Source of the DNA: Hormiphora californensis
Lineage: Eukaryota; Ctenophora; Tentaculata; Cydippida; Pleurobrachiidae
Direction: 5' to 3'
Length of the DNA: 64,000 bases
Assembly: GCA_020137815.1 (NCBI GenBank)
Contig: CM035350.1
Span: 4,224,418-4,288,417 of the forward strand
The notes under the pieces are model-generated. The model searched no databases, had not been told where the DNA came from, and worked only from the letters and a program-made list of their open reading frames with translations. The translations under genes were made by a program, and so were the position numbers. Below are positions 57,064-64,000 of this stretch, in pieces. Position 1 is the stretch's first letter. Each line of letters begins with the position of its first letter.

Positions 57064-57275
57064 ATTCTGAAAAGTAAAAAGTTTAAATTGGGACCAACTG
57101 AGAGGTGAAAAGTGAAAACATTCATTTTACAGGGTAAGTCTGACTAGGTTTCAAAGAAAGTGACAATGAGCCGTACCGTGGCTATCTGAGTCTTTGCTCT
57201 TCCTAGCTAAGCACTGGTAACTGGTTGGTCTTAAAAAAAGAAAGAAAAAGATTTCGGAACTTGAAAATGAAAACA

Positions 57276-58640
57276 CGGGCGCCGTTACGATCTGGGTGTT
57301 TGGAGGCCTGTTTACAGGTGCGCGCTAAAATGGCTCTAACCGCCAAACCACTCAACCGTTTTGGCTGATTCAAAGTTTATCTGGTAGGGAATGTCAAGGC
57401 CTAACTCCAACTCAAACCCCAACCCTAACCCTAAGCCTAGTCCCTACTTTAGCCCTAACCCTAAAAAACCGTTTGTCAGCACTCCCAAAACACCTAGTCA
57501 GGACCACTATTGGTGCGCGGTCGTGCCCACGGAAGGAGTGCTTGGATCATCTTGAAACCGGTTTTAAGTTCACTAATGCATGCCCAAAAGTGTCTGTAGC
57601 CATTTGGGTGATGTTCTGACAATCCAATCACGAGTTATGACCGAAAAACAGTCAAAAAAGACGTTTTAAAGTGACAAAAAGGAGGATCTGAACACAGCCC
57701 TTATATGAAGGGCTGGGGCTTTGAAACTTCTTGTGTGGACAGAGAATCGTCCAAATTTGCAGTGTCAACTTTCAGATAGTTTCTATCTTTTGTAGTTATC
57801 TAATTAGAGACGTTTAAACATGTGAGAAGTTGCTAAAGGGCCCTATAATACTGCTTGTGAAGTGATCACTTTACGAGATTGCCCAATTAGAGAGCGGATT
57901 AAAGCATACAAGCGGTGAGAGCAAGCAATATGAGACGGAAGCAGTACCTAATCACCCTGTTTTGTAGGGTCATATAGGTTGTCTCACATGTTTAAACTAC
58001 TCTAATTAGATAACTACAAAAGATAGAAACTATCTGAAAGTTGACACTGCAAATTTGGACGATTCTCTGTCCACACAAGAAGTTTCAAAGCCCCAGCCCT
58101 TCATATAAGGGCTGTGTTCAGATCCTCCTTTTTGTCACTTTAAAACGTCTTTTTTGACTGTTTTTCGGTCATAACTCGTGATTGGATTGTCAGAACATCA
58201 CCCAAATGGCTACAGACACTTTTGGGCATGCATTAGTGAACTTAAAACCGGTTTCAAGATGATCCAATCACTCCTTCCGTGGGCACGACCGCGCACCAAT
58301 AGTGGTCCTGACTAACCCAGATTTTAACGCTGGCCTGATAAAACACGATCCGAAGCTTCCAGACGCGCGCGTAAATAAGGTCTGCAGCGCAGTTTGCATT
58401 TTTATCTCGCGTTCGGCCGCCGGTTCCAAAATTTGAAATTTGAAACGAGATTTTTGCGTTTTTAATTTTGTCCAAGTCCAAAAATTTTGTTTTCGGTGGC
58501 CCGCTTCACGCTTGTGTGTTGATAACTCACAAAACTGACGATACATTACTTTTAAACTAGGCTAATAAAGGTCTTGAAAAGCGCTGCCTTATCCCGTGCT
58601 GTCGATCTAATTCTATCGGGGGCCAGCAACGTTTGCCAAC
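57276..58640. mobile_element. Composite: ATCTGGGTG-family element split by foldback element
   Basis: 57276-57496 (GTTACGATCTGGGTGTTTGG, then a CCCTAACCCTAA-rich block and CCGTTTGTCAGCACTC) and 58313-58640 (ACCCAGATTTTAACGCTGGC ... CTTGAAAAGCGCTGCCTTAT) are parts of one repeat also present near 41690-42370. The foldback element at 57497-58312 sits inside it at a TA. Confidence 0.7.
57497..58312. mobile_element. Foldback element with ~338-bp inverted arms, copy 2
   Basis: Same structure and almost the same length (816 versus 817 bp) as 20675-21491. Ends are GTCAGGACCACTATTGGTGC and its complement, with TA on both sides (57495-57496, 58313-58314). Substitutions between copies tend to be matched in both arms, for example the GGACC/GGTCC ends here versus GGAAC/GTTCC in copy 1. 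Confidence 0.88.
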
Positions 58641-58961
58641 TTGAATTTTTTCTTTCCATGTATATTGTATCCGCATCTTCCGCATGGCAGCGAATATAAA
58701 GGTCCCAAATATTTTTAGTCAAAAGCGGGATGTTATGTTTACATTTTGATTGATTGATAATAAAGTTGTGACTTGAAAGACTTTGTAGGTGACTTAAGCT
58801 ATAAGTTATTGACCACCCCACACCCGATGGCCGAGTTCATAGCTCACTGCACACTGATAAAAGTTAAAACAGTCACTGGAATCTGGATTTGGTCAATACT
58901 CATTAGTTGACAGTTGAATTGTTCACTATGCTCAAAAACCCAAAATATCCTCAGTAGTAGC

Positions 58962-61900
58962 ATGTCTGTGGAGCAGATTGTCCCGCTGATTACTGCGGCC
59001 CTCTCTGCTGACAAGGGAGAACAGACGGCCGCCCAGGAACAACTGGAAGCTGTTAAACCCTTACCTGACTATGCCACCAGCCTCCTCACCATCCTCTTCA
59101 GACAGGTAAACACCATATATGGGCATCACGTGACAGAGGGTGGCCTTGTAGGACTTATCAGATTGGGGTATGAAGGTTTGTCATTTTAATAATTTCACTG
59201 CTCCAGGATGCCCCCTTGGCGGCGCGACAAATGGCTGGTGTACTGCTCAAGCAATTTGTGGAGAATGCTTGGTCTGAAGTGTCCCCATACCGCGGCTAAG
59301 GAACCTTGTCAAGGCTAACATTTTACCCGGTTTGGCTGACAGCATCTCCAAAATCAGGTACTTTGAAGACGGAAATAATCATAATTTCATCTTTGTTAGG
59401 TTACACTGATGATTCACACTGTGAATGTAAATGTGATCTCCCCCAGGAGTTCCACTGCTGCAATTATCTCCGAGATAGCAGTTCTTGATTTCCCCGAGAA
59501 CTGGCCGGGCCTATTCGAACAGTTGATGGGTATGATCGGGTCAGGGGACGCCAACCAGATACATGGTGTCATGAAGGTCCTGGATGAACTTAGCAATGAC
59601 ATCACTGACAATCAGGTAATATGAAGTGTTCGTATGGTCGTGAAATTACCCCTCCGCGTTAATATAGCTCACGGAGTATGCAATAAAAGGGGTGACTTCG
59701 TAACCAAAGTGTTCGTATGGTGGGTAGTGATGTTTACCAATATTAAAATTAGCTACAGAGTGCAAGATTATTTCTATTGAAGTTGTTTGACCTCCAACTT
59801 CCCCTCTACAGGTGTATTCCATTGCACCAGTACTGTTCCCACAACTGGTTCAACTCTTCCAAACAGAGGCCCTTGGAGCCAGTACCCGTGCTCGGGCTCT
59901 CTCCATCTTCGGGGTTTTCACCACCCTAATCTCCCACATGGACAGCGTTGAGACGGGAGTTACCGAGAAACTTCTCTTCCCCATTCTCCCAGGACTAGTT
60001 GATGTATGCCTGAACCTCCTCCAGGGAGCCCCATCTGCCCGTGAGGAGTACAAACTCCTTACTGAGTGTGTGAACTTCCTTACTAAGCTGGTGGGAACCT
60101 TCCCCAAACAGATGAGCGAAAAGATCAGTGCTTCCCTGCCCGTTTTGTGGGGTGTCCTAACCAAGAATGCGGGTAACCATATCACGGAGGTGGTGAATAA
60201 CCCCGATTATGCGGATGAGGAGGGACGGGATAGTGATGGAGGGGAGATGGGTTTTGGTACCCTTGTCCAGGCTGTATTTGAGTTTATCCAGAGTCTGACT
60301 GAGAGAAAGAAGTTTAAGGCGATGATCAGGAAGGTTCTTCCTGATGTTGTGTACTATCTCATCACCTACCTCTCCATCCCCGAATACCAGGTCAGTGTTT
60401 TGTGAGACTCCAAATATACCTCATTTGAAATACTGTCTTCCACCTAACATTTTACACGCGTGACGCGTGTTAGGGAAACATGCTGTGCTCTAGGGAGGCA
60501 CCCCCCCCCAGCACAACGATGTACCTGTCAGCCCGTTTATCGGGCAATATGTGTATTTCCTAGTACACTAAACACCGCTAACACTTGTCTATAACCCCCT
60601 ACCCTTAGGCCTATAACACCTATTTACATCATGTATAATTGGTATACTAACACCCCCTCCTTCCCTCCTCCCCGACTGCTTCCTAACACCCTCTCCTTAA
60701 CATACCCCCCTAACACCCCCTCCCTAATACCCCCCTCCCCTAACACCCCCCTCCCTAATACCCCCTCCCCCCATATTGAGTACTGGGATGCCGACCCTAA
60801 CACCACCTCCCTCCTCCCCCCATATTGATGCCTTACACTCTCCCCCTCCCCCAGATTGAGTACTGGGATGCCGACCCAGAGAAGTATGTAGAAGATGATG
60901 ACGAGGACAGTATGAATTACACAGTTCGAACTGGTGCCATGGAACTTCTTATTGATCCTCTCGACAGAGCTGAAGACGAGCTATGTCGAGGCCCTCATGA
61001 GTGCCATTACCCGTCACATTTCTGAGGCTGGGCCAATCAGCGAGGGCTACACGTGGAAGCTGTACGAGGCATGTGCTACAGCCCTGAACATCAGCGGCGG
61101 TGCCGTGGAGGAATGCATTGAGAGCAAGAAGGTTGATTTCAACTTTGCAGCCTTCTACAATGGTGTTGTCGTTCCGGGTCTCCAGACTGCCCGACCTTAC
61201 CTTCTGGGACGTCTTATGTGGCTGTCTGCTAGTTACCTTAAGATGCTGCCCAGTGAGGAGGCTACTGAACGCCCTCTTTGAGTGCACGTGCAATAGTCTG
61301 AAGGTGGGAACCCCTGCTCCTGTGATGGTGGGAGCCATGAAGGCAGTTTACACCATGGCTGCTGAGTTAGAGGATGAGGAGGAGCAGAAGGTGCTGCACA
61401 AGCCCATGGAGGTGATCATCCCGGCATTATTCGAACTAGCATCTCACATGGATGGTGATCTGTTGATGTTGTGTCTTGATACGTTGAGGGTGTCTGTTAA
61501 TGTCAGACAGGATATCGTGGCAACGGAAGCTGATAAGGTGAACAAGTTCCTGGTGGAGCTGTTTGTGAAACACGCATCCGATCCTTTCGTAGTTAGTCAG
61601 GTTAGTTGGGACTTGGGACTTGGAACTGTAACATCAATTTAGTCTTTGGGAGGCACTATAAAGTAGAGAGGGGGGATGGAGAGAAACAGTAACATATATC
61701 TCGACCCCCACAGAGAGACAATGCAAAGAGATATGTTATAATATTTTGTAATACTTGATGGTTTATGTTGTAGAAAAGGGATAATTGATGGCAAACAGTG
61801 TTGCTCTCTCGGTAGTCCCCTGAAAACAACATGACCCAACCTTTATCCCCCCTAGGTAAACGACCTGCTGATAACTCTAGCTGATATTGATGCCTGCCGG

Positions 61901-64000
61901 GGGTCCATTCAAGATAACGTGGTGCCTGTCATCATGCAGATGCTCCAGACACCCCTTTCAAACTCTCCTAAGAAGCAGAGTGATGAAGATAAAGAAGATA
62001 TGAGGGTTGAAATTCTGGAACTGATGACTGTGTTTATCAGGAAGACGCCAGCACCACTACCACCGCTATACGTTAACGATGTCTTCCCCGTCATTATGGG
62101 CATCACTATTGGATGCGCCAAGGAGAGTACCGCCATCCTCCAAAGTGGTGGGGAGTGTGTCAGGGCATTCTTTGCCCAGGGTTTCCCCCAGATAACCGCT
62201 GTCAACTATAACGGTGTGACGGCCTATGGATTACACACTGCAGTTGATTGGTAAGGTACTAGACCCCGATATGTCTGAGTTTGGAGCTCTCTACGCGGGA
62301 AGGTTGGTCAGTTCGCTGATCAAGCACGCTGGTACCGCCCTCAACATCAATGACATCCTACAGGCTGTACTGAACAAGCTGACCAACTGGTTAGTGTCAT
62401 GGGGGATAACTAACGGGAGAGGGAATGTGGGGGGAAACAGTTTGGGGTGATGACTGAAAGACAACAATTTTTCAAATAAATAAGATTTGTCAGTAGGAAA
62501 AAGAGTTGGTGTTTTTTTTAAAGTGAGAGTGGACCGAATCAGAATTGGACAAATTTGTATGTAGGTATAGAGATTAGTTTCTGAGCAATTTCGCTGTGCG
62601 GTCAGACATTCTGCCAGTCCCCATACTGAGATTTTTACGTTGTTGGGAATTCCCGCGTGGTGAGTACTTTACCTCACGATAGAACTCTGGACTACATCAA
62701 GTTGTTTTGGTGCTCGTTAGCTCTCTACGCGGGAAGGTTGGTCAGTTCGCTGATCAAGCACGCTGTACGCCTCAAATCAATGACATCCTACAGGCTGTAC
62801 TGAACAAGCTGACCAACTGGTTCGTGTCATGGGGGATAGCTAACGGGAGAGGGAATGCGGGGGAACAGTTTGGGGTGATGACTGAAAGACAACAATTTTT
62901 CAAATAAATAAGATTTGTCAGTAGCAGAAAGAGTTGGTGTTTGTTTGAGAATACTATTTTTACAAGTCCTGTATTTCAGTGAAGCACCGATGATCAAACA
63001 GAGCTTGCTGGTTGTCTTTATCAAACTGTTTAACCATGACTTGGAGGGATCAATGAACTTCCTCCAGACACTTTCCACCCCAACCGGAGAGAATGGACTG
63101 GTTTACGTCATGAAGTCTTGGTAAGTTGTAACCCCCCTTCCAGTTCTCATCTCTCAAGCTGGTATTATAGTGTACTGGTGACGTGTCACGTGTGTGCTCC
63201 TAATATCTTGATAAAAAGCAATTTGATACATGTCAGACTTCAAGGCACCACGCCTACCTACGTAAAAGCTTAATAAGCAATGTTACAGTATCTACAGTCG
63301 ACCCCCGATATACTGGGAGCCGATATATCGGGAGCCGGGAGGATAAATTTCCCACGATATAGGAAATTTAATTTATTTCACCCCGATATACCGAGCACCC
63401 CCCCCCCCCCCCGGTCCCCCTGGCCCCCAGTTCCCCACTAGGCACCGGCCCCCCCCCCCCCTTCACTCCCCCCACTAAGCACTTGCACTCCCTCCCACTA
63501 AGCACTCCCTCCCCCACTAATTACCCCCCCCCCTCCCACTAGGTGTGACATCCAAGAGTTGTTCAGTGGAGAGTACGAGACGAAAGTGGCGGTTATAGCC
63601 CTCACCAAGTTCATGCCGTTCCTTCTCAACAGTAACAGTCCCCTGGCTAACATCACTGTCAGTGATGATGAGATGAGCATTGAGGGAGGTAGATTGACCA
63701 GGAGCAGCAAGACTGTGGCAGCCGGTGTACAGATCCCCATTACTATCAAGATCTTCAAGATCCTTGTGCAGGAATTCAGTAAGTCTAATTTATACACAGA
63801 ATGTTACCATGTTACCATATATTTAATATTACGGATATCAGATTTGAGAAGAGAGAAAGAGAGTTTTCCCTTTGATTTTACTTTGAGGAATTAGAGAGAT
63901 CAGAGAGGGAAAGATGATGATGAAAAAACCCCGGAGACCCCGCCTCGCTCCAGGGCTGGCTCCAGCCCGATATTTCTGGGGGGGTGCACTAATAGTAGGA
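58962..64000 (+). CDS. IPO9: Importin-9 (3' end beyond the window)
   Basis: Exons: 58962-59105, 59207-59357, 59447-59615, 59812-60390, 60855-61600, 61856-62389, 62980-63120 and 63543-63778, the last ending in a GTAAGT donor; the acidic C-terminal part lies outside. It is a HEAT-repeat nuclear import receptor of the importin-beta family, carrying histones and other cargo. Supporting blocks are ARQMAGVLLKQFVENAW, LDFPENWPGLFEQLMGM, the acidic YVEDDDEDSMNYTVRT, SGGECVRAFF and MSEFGALYAGRLVSSLI, in the order of human IPO9. Four one-base frame breaks are seen: C4 at 59283-59286 (one missing), CC at 60957-60958 (one extra), near 61259-61262 (one extra) and near 62220-62230 (one extra). Correcting them makes every exon phase fit. 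An exon fragment is duplicated at 62719-62942. Confidence 0.9.
62719..62942 (+). repeat. Duplicated, decayed copy of the IPO9 exon 6 end and intron start
   Basis: 62719-62942 repeats 62285-62511 (AGCTCTCTACGCGGGAAGGT through GATTTGTCAGTAG). The second copy has several single-base deletions (for example GCTGTACGCCTCAAATCAAT versus GCTGGTACCGCCCTCAACAT) and its donor is GTTCGT instead of GTTAGT, so it cannot serve as an exon in frame. Confidence 0.88.
63951..64000. mobile_element. Left end of a second 583-bp-type hAT-like element
   Basis: Begins CAGGGCTGGCTCCAGCCCGA and continues GATATTTCTGGGGGGGTGCA, matching the start of the element at 18747. It is cut by the window edge, inside the last visible IPO9 intron. 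Confidence 0.8.

Noticed and set aside
57400-57480. Internal telomere repeat
   Set aside because: The CCCTAA words are degenerate and shared with the repeat at ~41860-42130, so they belong to a dispersed element.
58962-63778. IPO9 as a pseudogene
   Set aside because: All exon borders, phases and conserved blocks are intact once one-base errors are corrected; no internal stop exists apart from those frame breaks.

Overview
This is a gene-dense animal nuclear window with short GT-AG introns, heavily colonised by small transposons. The strongest lineage clue is a complete innexin on the minus strand (17423-19862). Its first extracellular loop contains FCWTQGIYTIKEAYD, a pattern I associate with comb-jelly innexins. 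Together with secreted kringle genes and a compact genome, a ctenophore is the best guess (moderate confidence; a hydrozoan or other invertebrate is not excluded).

Layout. 113-1381: C-terminal piece of a non-LTR retrotransposon. 2627-3382: mitochondrial EF-Ts. 3553-6402: iRhom pseudoprotease. 6688-7782: TMEM35B-like membrane protein. 8463-9982 (minus): an EF-hand/coiled-coil protein. 11152-12401: an ORF1-only LINE-like insertion immediately upstream of POLR3A. 12457-39422: POLR3A, largest subunit of RNA polymerase III, 25 exons. Its 15.5-kb intron 16 holds the innexin, four kringle loci, nested hAT-type elements, a foldback element and an AP-endonuclease-type LINE. Its intron 23 holds complete antisense CCDC81 (36663-38724). 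39712-41538: XK-related-like membrane protein. 42916-44169 (minus): papain-family protease with a ShKT tail. 45142-52276: TMEM214. 53277-57063 (minus): an unrecognised disordered protein. 58962 to the right edge: importin-9, 3' end outside the window.

The genes do not form a pathway. They are housekeeping genes (RNA polymerase III, mitochondrial translation, nuclear import, ER membrane) with smaller tissue-type genes nested in one large intron. The most interesting layer is the mobile DNA. Three non-autonomous hAT-like insertions with perfect 8-bp target-site duplications lie at or near splice sites, one of them exactly duplicating a 5' splice site of POLR3A. Two copies of a foldback element with about 338-bp arms, a demonstrable transposon-in-transposon with its empty site elsewhere in the window, and a repeated three-way-junction palindrome are also present.

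Caution: several otherwise well-conserved genes (iRhom, POLR3A, CCDC81, IPO9, the 53-57 kb gene) carry isolated one-base frame breaks, many in homopolymers. These look like assembly errors rather than pseudogenisation, so exact protein sequences around them should not be trusted.
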